Of a stretch of 12,991 nucleotides of DNA, positions 6,436 through 11,844 are shown one piece after another. This DNA is from Microcaldota archaeon (GTDB lineage: Archaea > Micrarchaeota > Micrarchaeia > Burarchaeales > Burarchaeaceae), in the NCBI GenBank assembly GCA_003660965.1, contig QMVF01000007.1, positions 1 to 12,991 on the forward strand. Direction: 5' to 3'. The position numbers were made by a program, and so were the translations under genes. The notes beneath the pieces are model-generated. The model was not told where the DNA came from. It saw nothing but the letters and a program-made list of their open reading frames with translations, and ran no database searches. The stretch's first letter is position 1; every line of letters starts with the position of its first letter.

Positions 6436-7512
6436 TTCAATCTCCTCAGAGTACGCCCATTCCTCATTCTGCGCGTTCTGGTCTGAGTAAAATCTAAAGC
6501 CTATTTTATAAATCCCTGGCTCGCGCACATAATCATAGTATGGGCCAAAGGAACTCTCCTCCACCTCTACTTCAATTTTCTGATTCCATTCTAGAACTAT
6601 CTGCTCGCCATATTCAAGGCTCTCAATTGTTGGGTTTGCAAGACAATATATATGGCCCAAACTTCGAGCTTCAAACCCCTCACCTTCGAGCTTGTAAACT
6701 CCATAAAGGTCAATGCAGCCGTAGAGGTAGTAGACCGGCTCCTCGCGGTTGAGGTTGTTCATCACCGTGATTCTTACAGTCTCCCCCTCCCCATACTCGC
6801 TCTTGTCAGTATAAACCAAAACCCCCTTTTCATTAGGCGGTTCTACTTGAGGCTCAGTTGCGGGTGTAGTTATTTCAAATTCATCTGAAAATGCCTCTCC
6901 CCCAGCAACGCTCATGCTGTAGAATTCCACTACATCCTCAAAATTATCCAGGGTAAGGGTTTTTCCTTCAAACTCCTCTCCCGCCTTGTATGTGAATTTT
7001 ATTTTGTAAGTTCCGGGCATGATTCCGTAGTACGTGTAGTACGGCACCGTATGGTATGCGTTCTGATCCCACTCAAAATTCGTACTCTCGCCAGGTCTTA
7101 TTGCAGTAAATTCATAGACATGATCAACCGGGCATTGAAACCCATCAACATACTTCTCCACAATTCCTGCTTCACTTTCATACTGCAAATTGTAAGAAGC
7201 TCCGCAGCCCTTCAAATAATAAACCGCCTCATCGCCTCGGTTGCTTACAGTTATTCTCACAACTTCATTTTCACCATACTCTTGTTTGTCAACTTCAACG
7301 TAAACTTCCGCACCTTCCAGCCCCGGCATCAGCATTTCATCCCCTTCCTCATCATCAAATTTCTCCTCATCTTGATAAGAACCGGTTTCATCCTCTTCCA
7401 CAACTTCGGGCTCGCCAACGGTTTCATCAGGTGGTGTGGGCGTGTGTGCCTGATTTGCACATCCACTAAGCAAAAGAACTGCAATAAGCAGGGCAGAGAA
7501 AGCAGTTTTCAT
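6403..7512 (-). CDS. Secreted lipoprotein with two tandem homologous beta-type domains
   Basis: The protein has 369 residues. A lipoprotein signal is clear: MKTAFSALLIAVLLLSGC, with the lipobox LSGC and acylated Cys18. An acidic Pro/Glu/Asp-rich linker (about 22-66) follows. Two related domains, about 69-215 and 231-362, each begin with V-Y-x-E/T-D-K-x-E-Y-G-E-x-E-x-V-R-I-T-V and run through VYYL.GC, a second Cys, an F/L-EW-x-Q strand and a PGxYKIxF strand. This pattern resembles bacterial and archaeal Ig-like or BsuPI-like extracellular domains. Each domain has two Cys 24 residues apart (103/127 and 266/290), likely disulfides. A leaderless promoter lies upstream and the 3' end overlaps ksgA. 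Ligand and role are unknown. Confidence 0.85.
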   Translation of the reverse strand: MKTAFSALLIAVLLLSGCANQAHTPTPPDETVGEPEVVEEDETGSYQDEEKFDDEEGDEMLMPGLEGAEVYVEVDKQEYGENEVVRITVSNRGDEAVYYLKGCGASYNLQYESEAGIVEKYVDGFQCPVDHVYEFTAIRPGESTNFEWDQNAYHTVPYYTYYGIMPGTYKIKFTYKAGEEFEGKTLTLDNFEDVVEFYSMSVAGGEAFSDEFEITTPATEPQVEPPNEKGVLVYTDKSEYGEGETVRITVMNNLNREEPVYYLYGCIDLYGVYKLEGEGFEARSLGHIYCLANPTIESLEYGEQIVLEWNQKIEVEVEESSFGPYYDYVREPGIYKIGFRFYSDQNAQNEEWAYSEEIELVESISEVES

Positions 7513-7535
7513 ACTATTTACTTGGATTCCAAACG

Positions 7536-7545
7536 ATTTTATACT
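7536..7545 (-). promoter_or_regulatory. TATA box of the lipoprotein gene
   Basis: The minus strand reads AAGTATAAAATCG; the TATAAAA core is centred about 26 nt before ATG 7512, as for a leaderless archaeal mRNA. It lies in the 44-bp gap after the stop of the methyltransferase gene on the same strand. Confidence 0.55.
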
Positions 7546-7556
7546 TGCAGTTTTCT

Positions 7557-8129
7557 TCAGGCCCTCCCTTGCTTCTTAGCAAAACTCAGATAGCCCGTAT
7601 GCCACAAACCTTTTGTGTCTGGCCTGAAGCCATGCTCACGCGCCAGCATCTCGCGCACTATGCACTCAATTGTAAATATATCTCCGAACTGCTGTGCTTC
7701 GCACTCGCGTACAAATTTCTGAACTTGCTCAGCATGCGGCAGGTAGGCAGCCAAATGGCCTCCCTGCCTGAGTGCTTTGTATGCATGTGCAACCGCCCGC
7801 TCTGCATCAGCCAAATCAAGTACCACCAAATCAACATTCTTCTCATCAATTCCCTCAAAAACATCCTTCAGCTTAACCTTCACATTCTTCAAACCCATTC
7901 TCTTTACATTCTCCCGCGCAAGCTCTGCGAATTCCTCCCGCCTCTCATAGCTCACCACTCGCTTGCATATGTTCCCGAGCATACAAGCTAACCAACCACT
8001 TCCACTGCCAGCATCTATGCACGCGCTCTTCTTACCAATGCCTGTAAATGCAACTATCATTCCAAAATCCTTGGGCAGGATCACCTGCGGCCCTCGCTTA
8101 AGCTTCTTAAGATGCTCTAGTTTTCTCAT
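7557..8129 (-). CDS. trmI: TrmI-like tRNA (adenine-N1) methyltransferase, short form
   Basis: Archaeal TrmI (COG2519 family) makes N1-methyladenosine at positions 57/58 of the tRNA T-loop, with SAM as donor. The catalytic domain is present: RGPQVILPKDFGMIVAF, motif I CIDAGSGSGWLACML, VVSYERREEFAELARENV, KDVFEGIDEKNVDLVVLDLA, the GGHLAAYLP strand, and the family ending WHTGYLSFAKK. Two departures stand out. The protein is about 190 residues against roughly 250 in the family because the N-terminal beta domain is missing. The motif after the catalytic Asp reads LDLADAERAV rather than the usual D-L-P/M-x-P type. ATG 8129 is preferred to the upstream ATG 8195, which would overlap purA, because an AT-rich element lies 26-27 bases upstream. 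The family call is firm; activity is inferred. Confidence 0.82.
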   Translation of the reverse strand: MRKLEHLKKLKRGPQVILPKDFGMIVAFTGIGKKSACIDAGSGSGWLACMLGNICKRVVSYERREEFAELARENVKRMGLKNVKVKLKDVFEGIDEKNVDLVVLDLADAERAVAHAYKALRQGGHLAAYLPHAEQVQKFVRECEAQQFGDIFTIECIVREMLAREHGFRPDTKGLWHTGYLSFAKKQGRA

Positions 8130-8147
8130 GCCCAACAAAGGCAGTTG

Positions 8148-8162
8148 AAAATACTTAATACT
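8148..8162. promoter_or_regulatory. Shared divergent promoter element, TrmI-like gene (-) and purA (+)
   Basis: The 52-bp gap between the two start codons has one substantial AT-rich tract, AAAATACTTAATACT. Its centre is about 27 nt from ATG 8129 on the minus strand and about 26 nt from ATG 8182 on the plus strand, the normal TATA-to-start spacing in both directions. Neither gene has a good Shine-Dalgarno sequence, which fits two leaderless transcripts. Confidence 0.5.
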
Positions 8163-8181
8163 TGCCTGCATATGCCTATGC

Positions 8182-9474
8182 ATGGTTGCATCCATAGTTG
8201 TAGGCTTGCAATGGGGCGATGAGGGTAAGGGTAAGGTAGTTGACTATTATGCAAAGGATGCGGATGTGGTCGTGCGCTTCAATGGAGGAGCGAATGCAGG
8301 CCATACAGTTATAGTTGGCGGCAAGGTACACAAGTTCCATTTAATGCCGAGCGGCGTGCTGGCGGGAAAGCGCGTGATGATGGGCTCTGGAATGGTAATT
8401 GATCCAGAAACCTTGCTCAAGGAAATTGAACTAGCAAAAGGTGCTTCGCCAAATTTCAGCCTGCTTATAGATGGAAAGGCTCACGTAGTTACGCCTTACC
8501 ATAAGCTGCTGGATGGGGCAAGCGACAAGCTGAAGGGAAAGTTTGGAGCAGGCACTACCAAGCGGGGAATTGGGCCTGCTTATGCAGACAAGGCCGATAG
8601 AATAGGTCTGCGCATGTGTGATTTGGTAGGCTTGGATGCTTTTGATGAGCGCGCGAAATTTTTGGAGGAAGTCAAGAAGAAGACAGCATCGATTTATAAT
8701 TTGAATGCAGATGAAATTCAAAATTTCACCGAAACCTACCGCAACTATGGAGAGCAGCTAAAGCCTTATGTGGGTGATGTTGTTTATGCGCTCAATGATT
8801 TCCTGAAGAAGAAACAGAAGGTGCTTTTTGAGGGTGCGCAAGGCGCACTGCTTGACGTAGATCACGGGGTTTACCCATACACTACTTCTTCAAACGTAAC
8901 TGCAGGTGCCGTTTGCACTTCGTGCGGGGTGCCTGCTAAGCGCATAAAGCGTGTGCTCGGAGTTGTAAAGGCCTACACCTCGCGAGTTGGAGCAGGGCCT
9001 TTGGTAAGCGAGATTGAGGGCGAGCTTGCAGATAAGATAAGGGAAAAGGGCAAGGAGTACGGTACAACCACTGGCAGGCCCAGACGCATCGGCTGGCTCG
9101 ACCTAGTTGCAACTAGATATACTGCGATGATCAACGGAGCTGATCACTTATGCATTACCAAGCTTGACACCTTGGGCGGGCTTGACTCAATAAAGGTTTG
9201 CAAAGCTTACAAACTTGATGGAAAGCGCACAAAACAACACCCGCAATCCGCATCGGCGCTCGCTCGCTGTAAACCTGTTTACGAGGAATTCGCAGGCTGG
9301 CCTGATTTGAGCGGGGAAGAATGGAGAGCAGTTGCAGAGAAGGGCTATGATGCTCTGCACGAGAACTGCAAGTGCTATGTGGAGCACATAGCCAAGAAGT
9401 GCAAGGCTAAGCTGGCAATGGTGAGCGTAGGGCCTGGCCGCGAGGATACCATTCTTCTTAAAAACCTGTTTTGA
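8182..9474 (+). CDS. purA: Adenylosuccinate synthetase
   Basis: It joins IMP and aspartate using GTP to give adenylosuccinate, the first step from IMP to AMP. The protein has 430 residues, full bacterial/eukaryotic-like length. It starts with the P-loop-type signature GLQWGDEGKGKVVDYY containing the catalytic Asp, followed by the family signature VRFNGGANAGHTV with the catalytic His. Also visible are KFHLMPSGVL, GTTKRGIGPAYADKADRIGLR (IMP-binding), LFEGAQGALLDVDHGVYPYTTSSN, GTTTGRPRRIGWLDL, the guanine-binding TKLDTLGGLD and a final VSVGPGREDTI. All key motifs are intact. It starts leaderless at ATG 8182. A tRNA gene follows 47 bp after the stop. Confidence 0.97.
   Translation: MVASIVVGLQWGDEGKGKVVDYYAKDADVVVRFNGGANAGHTVIVGGKVHKFHLMPSGVLAGKRVMMGSGMVIDPETLLKEIELAKGASPNFSLLIDGKAHVVTPYHKLLDGASDKLKGKFGAGTTKRGIGPAYADKADRIGLRMCDLVGLDAFDERAKFLEEVKKKTASIYNLNADEIQNFTETYRNYGEQLKPYVGDVVYALNDFLKKKQKVLFEGAQGALLDVDHGVYPYTTSSNVTAGAVCTSCGVPAKRIKRVLGVVKAYTSRVGAGPLVSEIEGELADKIREKGKEYGTTTGRPRRIGWLDLVATRYTAMINGADHLCITKLDTLGGLDSIKVCKAYKLDGKRTKQHPQSASALARCKPVYEEFAGWPDLSGEEWRAVAEKGYDALHENCKCYVEHIAKKCKAKLAMVSVGPGREDTILLKNLF
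9457..9465 (+). promoter_or_regulatory. Possible TATA box for the tRNA-Thr gene inside the purA 3' end
   Basis: CTTAAAAAC is the only AT-rich element near enough to the tRNA. A start about 26 nt downstream (near 9488) would give a leader of some 34 bases holding the 9495-9521 hairpin. Alternatively the tRNA is cotranscribed with purA. Weak call. Confidence 0.25.
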
Positions 9475-9494
9475 GTAAGGGGTGCTGGAAGATG

Positions 9495-9521
9495 GCAAGA
9501 AACCCGCAAGAGGTTTCTTGC
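9495..9521 (+). repeat. Perfect 10-bp inverted repeat abutting the tRNA 5' end
   Basis: GCAAGAAACC (9495-9504) and GGTTTCTTGC (9512-9521) are exact reverse complements around a seven-base loop CGCAAGA. The stem ends at the base directly before tRNA position 1 (9522). It would form a strong hairpin in the pre-tRNA leader, stacked on or competing with the acceptor stem, or act as a 3' structure of the purA mRNA. Confidence 0.7.
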
Positions 9522-9557
9522 GCCTCAGTAGCTCAGAGGTAGAGCGCGTCCTTGGTA

Positions 9558-9652
9558 GGGCCCTTTTCTTTTGTAAAAGAAAAGCCCCCGGGAAAAGAAA
9601 ACCCACGGAAAGGTTCTCGAAAGGAGGGTATCGGGAACCTTGGTTCCTGATA
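9558..9652 (+). other. tRNA-Thr intron 1 (position 37/38)
   Basis: The intron has a bulge-helix-bulge-like border: TTGG of the anticodon loop can pair with CTGA near the intron end (two Watson-Crick and two G-T pairs), with three-base bulges TA^G and TA^A cut after the second base. The inner helix is weak, so this is a relaxed motif. Inside are a 10-bp hairpin CTTTTCTTTT/AAAAGAAAAG and a second hairpin GGAACC/GGTTCC near the 3' end. The exact border is ambiguous by two bases because TA repeats at both ends. Confidence 0.8.
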
Positions 9653-9674
9653 AGGACGAGGTCGCGAGTTCAAT

Positions 9675-9732
9675 AACCTTTCTTTTCTTCAGAAGAAAAG
9701 AAACGTTAACGAAAGAAAAGAACGGTTGAAAT
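9675..9732 (+). other. tRNA-Thr intron 2 in the T-loop (position 59/60)
   Basis: The border is a textbook bulge-helix-bulge: TTCA pairs with TGAA (4 bp), bulges AT^A and AT^T, and an inner ACC/GGT helix. Cutting after the second base of each bulge restores the seven-base T-loop TTCAATT. Inside, TTTCTTTTCT can pair with AGAAAAGAAA, and a CGTTAACG palindrome follows. The AT-rich purine/pyrimidine tracts are alike in the two introns. Confidence 0.85.
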
Positions 9733-9734
9733 TC

Positions 9735-9751
9735 TCGCCTGAGGCTTTGCA
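9735..9751 (+). repeat. tRNA 3'-end repeat, copy 1 (inside tRNA-Thr)
   Basis: TCGCCTGAGGCTTTGCA covers the T-stem 3' strand, the acceptor 3' strand and five bases beyond. It is repeated at 9787-9803 with one mismatch. A short direct repeat of a tRNA 3' end is the form left by site-specific integration (attachment-site remnant), though here the spacing is only 52 bp. Confidence 0.5.
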
Positions 9752-9762
9752 CTTCGTGCAAA
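9746..9762 (+). terminator. Hairpin directly after the tRNA
   Basis: TTTGCAC (9746-9752) and GTGCAAA (9756-9762) form a perfect seven-pair stem with loop TTC, starting on the discriminator base. It is probably a structure of the pre-tRNA trailer. A second hairpin, CCGCCAAGC/GCTTGACGG (9765-9786, one mismatch), follows at once. No long T tract follows either, so a role as terminator is only possible; a 3' processing signal is equally likely. Confidence 0.4.
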
Positions 9763-9786
9763 ACCCGCCAAGCTTGCGCTTGACGG

Positions 9787-9803
9787 TCGCCTGAGGCTTC
9801 GCA
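9787..9803 (+). repeat. tRNA 3'-end repeat, copy 2
   Basis: TCGCCTGAGGCTTCGCA matches 16 of 17 bases of the tRNA-Thr 3' end at 9735-9751. No other tRNA part is attached. The segment to about 9862 holds further small inverted repeats (CAGTC/GACTG at about 9825-9845) and recurring GCTTCGC words, and no reading frame I would call a gene. Confidence 0.5.
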
Positions 9804-9870
9804 TTCGCTCAGCCCCAGTTTCGCCAGTCGCTTCGCGTATGACTGTTGTGTGGGGCTTTGGCTCTTTCTC

Positions 9871-10011
9871 TTATATTATGTTAGCAAGCGCCTGCAAACT
9901 AGAAATGAAATGGCCGTGGAACTGCGCTGCTTCAGCATCCAGTCTGTCTGCCTTTAGTTCTGACTGTAAATACTTGCTCATCTTTTGCCCGTCTCCTTGT
10001 GCATAACTCAT
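9871..10011 (-). CDS. Small protein of 46 aa, unknown
   Basis: The frame begins ATGAGTTATGCAC and codes for MSYAQGDGQKMSKYLQSELK, continuing through ADRLDAEAAQFHGHFI to SSLQALANII. A good ribosome site, GAGGTGG, overlaps the stop of the upstream gene and ends three bases before the ATG, which is the main reason to accept so short a gene. It looks like a single amphipathic helical protein. The pairing with the upstream 92-residue gene recalls two-gene small modules such as toxin-antitoxin pairs, but no family is recognised and that reading is only a guess. Confidence 0.5.
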   Translation of the reverse strand: MSYAQGDGQKMSKYLQSELKADRLDAEAAQFHGHFISSLQALANII

Positions 10012-10019
10012 TGCCACCT

Positions 10020-10298
10020 CTAGAGGAATTCAATATCCTCTCCCTTTGCCTTCTCTGCCTCGAGGCTTCCATTCCTCGCATCCTCTGTAATGTGCTCCAT
10101 TCTTTTCCTAACTTCTTCCACCATCAGCTCTCCAAATTCTTGATAGAGTGTTCTTTCAGGCCCCACAGTCCTATGACCAAAATAGCTACTCGGAATCAGG
10201 TTGCGAATTGCATAAGGGAAAAAAATTTTGAAATCCTCAACCCACCCTTTGGCATACTCGTTATGCTTTGAGCCCTTCCCACAACCCGTAATCTTCAA
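10020..10298 (-). CDS. Unrecognised protein of about 92 aa, possibly 5'-truncated
   Basis: I do not recognise the family. The sequence looks like real protein: aromatic-rich WVEDFKIFFPYAIRNLIP, then SSYFGHRTVGPERTLYQEFG and an acidic helical end (LMVEEVRKRMEHITEDARNG). The only normal start is TTG 10298, without a convincing ribosome site. The frame stays open a further ten codons to a TAA at 10331-10329, reading IGGNPPAG just ahead of the TTG, which also looks like coding sequence. The gene may therefore be the remainder of a longer one or use a rare start. It is followed after eight bases by the 46-residue gene on the same strand. Both lie beyond the tRNA 3'-end repeat, a usual site for acquired DNA. 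Confidence 0.5.
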   Translation of the reverse strand: MKITGCGKGSKHNEYAKGWVEDFKIFFPYAIRNLIPSSYFGHRTVGPERTLYQEFGELMVEEVRKRMEHITEDARNGSLEAEKAKGEDIEFL

Positions 10299-10304
10299 CC
10301 CTGC

Positions 10305-10320
10305 AGGTGGGTTTCCACCT
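10305..10320. repeat. Short inverted repeat upstream of the 92-aa gene
   Basis: AGGTGG (10305-10310) and CCACCT (10315-10320) are perfect inverted copies with loop GTTT. On the minus strand it puts an AGGTGG ribosome-site-like sequence into a hairpin 16 bases before TTG 10298. It may be chance or may lower translation. The rest of the gap up to 10374 shows nothing I can name. Confidence 0.35.
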
Positions 10321-10374
10321 ATCAGAATTTAATCAGGGGAAAGCCCGTAAATTCGTCAAATTCAAATCGTTAAG

Positions 10375-10382
10375 TATAAATA
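10375..10382 (+). promoter_or_regulatory. TATA box of the Cys-rich surface protein gene
   Basis: AAGTATAAATAG is near the archaeal consensus; its centre is 26 nt upstream of ATG 10404 and there is no ribosome site at normal spacing, so a leaderless transcript is expected. Confidence 0.6.
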
Positions 10383-10403
10383 GTACGGGGAAGATGCAGA
10401 AGT

Positions 10404-11825
10404 ATGAAAGATATCTTGCTAGTTATACAAAATACGCTGGTAATAATACTTTTGATTTTTACCCTGCTCCTTTTGTACGGAGCTCTAACTGAATTGCGCG
10501 AGAGCGGAAAGCAGGTCGAAGTGCCTGAACTTCCAAGTGAGGAAGGGGAAGAGGTGCCTGAAGCCGAACCGCCTGAAGAGGAGGAAGAGACTGAGACCTG
10601 TGAGGAGGGCTGGCTGTGCAAGGATGAGCTGACTCTTGCTTACCAACTTGAAAACTGCTCTCTGGTTGATGAAACCACCTGTGAATTCGGCTGCGAGAAT
10701 GCAAGCTGCAACCCCGATCCTTGTGCAGGCGTGGTATGTGAGGATTACTGTGATGGGAATACAAGAATGTACAATGGCAGGTGCATTGACGGGCAGTGCG
10801 AGTACTCTGCAATTGACTGCATGCACGGCTGCGAATTCGGCCTGTGTGTAGGTGATGCGTGCGAGGGCATTACCTGTCAGGACTACTGTGACGGGAATAT
10901 TTTGTACTATAATGGTGCATGCGCTGAGGGAAACTGTAAGTACTCCTCAACCATTTGCCCGTATGGCTGCAGCAACGCGCAGTGCGAGGATCTGGTGTGC
11001 GACATTGAGTTTGAAAAGTACACTGTTTGCATAGGTGAGTGGGTGGTTGGCCATGTTTATGGCGCACCTCTTGATACCTGCGATCTTTACTACAGAACAG
11101 ATGGGGGAGACTGGAAGCGCGATCCAACCACACCCACCTTTGTGCTTGATGAAAACGGTCATTATGCAGAGAGCAGAGCAGGAGGCGGCGAGGCACTGTT
11201 TGACTTCCGAGCCATCTGCGGCGAGTGCATAACTGACCTTGGAACTATAAATGTAATCAATTGCAGTACTCCAGAGCCTATGAGCTGCTATGATCAGTGC
11301 AAGGAGCTAGGCTATTATGGTGGCTATGATGGGCAGTGCGGTAAGCCCTGGCTTTATGAGGGCGAAACGCAGGTGGATGACTGTTGCTGCTACATGGATG
11401 AAATACCTGAGGGCTACCAGTGCTATGATACCGATGGACAGGATATTTACACAAAGGGAACTTGCTATGATGCATCCAATCCAAATGGAATCACCGATTC
11501 ATGCGTGCCCGGAATGGAGCAATATGTGAATGAGAATTGGTGTGGTCAGGGAGGCTGGTGCACTGGCGCATCAATGGCATGCCCAAGCACCCATTACTGC
11601 GTAGATGGCAAGTGCGTTCAATATGATGGTGGCGGAAACGGCGGAGGCGAAACTGACTGCGATGAAATTGCAGCTCAATACGGCTATGAGGATTGGTCCC
11701 TTAATGGAGAATCCCCGAACTACTGCTACGAGTTTGCTTACAATAACTGCTATGAAAGGCAGATGACTTTGGGCGGCTACCAAGTTGTAGACATCTGCTG
11801 CATGTGGGTCTGCGTAGAAGTCTAA
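10404..11825 (+). CDS. Membrane-anchored Cys-rich surface protein with 46-residue repeats
   Basis: The protein has 473 residues and about 48 Cys. An N-terminal membrane segment (residues about 4-26, LLVIQNTLVIILLIFTLLLL) acts as signal anchor; an acidic Pro/Glu spacer (38-64) follows, then the outer Cys-rich part. Two units at 107-148 and 153-194 share eight Cys at identical positions, offset by exactly 46 residues; each begins C-x4-C-x3-C-D-G-N and ends C-x3-GC-x4-C. A partial copy at 66-102 keeps the last three Cys of the pattern. The middle (200-287) looks like a beta domain. Two further Cys-rich modules (293-333 and 417-470, each with a CC or CCC cluster) flank another at about 340-405. 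Many disulfides imply folding outside the cell, in adhesion or the surface layer. The family name is not known to me. Confidence 0.85.
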   Translation: MKDILLVIQNTLVIILLIFTLLLLYGALTELRESGKQVEVPELPSEEGEEVPEAEPPEEEEETETCEEGWLCKDELTLAYQLENCSLVDETTCEFGCENASCNPDPCAGVVCEDYCDGNTRMYNGRCIDGQCEYSAIDCMHGCEFGLCVGDACEGITCQDYCDGNILYYNGACAEGNCKYSSTICPYGCSNAQCEDLVCDIEFEKYTVCIGEWVVGHVYGAPLDTCDLYYRTDGGDWKRDPTTPTFVLDENGHYAESRAGGGEALFDFRAICGECITDLGTINVINCSTPEPMSCYDQCKELGYYGGYDGQCGKPWLYEGETQVDDCCCYMDEIPEGYQCYDTDGQDIYTKGTCYDASNPNGITDSCVPGMEQYVNENWCGQGGWCTGASMACPSTHYCVDGKCVQYDGGGNGGGETDCDEIAAQYGYEDWSLNGESPNYCYEFAYNNCYERQMTLGGYQVVDICCMWVCVEV

Positions 11826-11844
11826 TAGCACACTAGGAATTTAT

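Larger units (their letters stand above)
9522..9746 (+). tRNA. tRNA-Thr (anticodon GGT) with two introns
   Basis: The exons assemble into a complete 72-nt tRNA. The acceptor stem GCCTCAG pairs perfectly with CTGAGGC. The D arm is GCTC/GAGC with loop AGAGGTA. The anticodon stem CGTCC/GGACG closes the loop TTGGTAA, giving anticodon GGT with A37. The variable loop is AGGTC. The T-stem GCGAG/CTCGC closes the loop TTCAATT with A57 and A58. The discriminator is T73, which suits archaeal threonine tRNA; CCA is not encoded. Intron 1 (9558-9652, 95 nt) lies after position 37. Intron 2 (9675-9732, 58 nt) lies in the T-loop between 59 and 60. Both are places where archaeal tRNA introns are known. Removal needs the splicing endonuclease, not seen in this window. 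Confidence 0.9.

Noticed and set aside
7051..7593. 180-codon plus-strand frame
   Set aside because: It is antisense to the lipoprotein gene, which has a clear signal peptide, duplicated domains and a promoter.
8130..8195. Longer start (ATG 8195) for the TrmI-like gene
   Set aside because: It would overlap the purA start and promoter; the added residues match no TrmI sequence, while ATG 8129 has properly spaced promoter sequence.
9482..9761. Open frames on both strands across the tRNA region (64 to 139 aa)
   Set aside because: They cross the tRNA exons, introns and hairpins; composition is low-complexity and no protein family is visible.
9747..9870. C/D or H/ACA box guide RNA, or a CRISPR-like array
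   Set aside because: CTGA occurs but no proper C box or ACA layout was found, and the repeats are too few and unevenly spaced for an array.
10052..10076. Third copy of the tRNA 3'-end repeat (GCCTCGAGGCTTCC)
   Set aside because: It matches poorly over a short palindromic core and lies inside the 92-residue frame; chance is the simpler reading.
9871..10298. Toxin-antitoxin pair
   Set aside because: Two small tandem genes alone are not enough; neither protein shows a known toxin or antitoxin motif.
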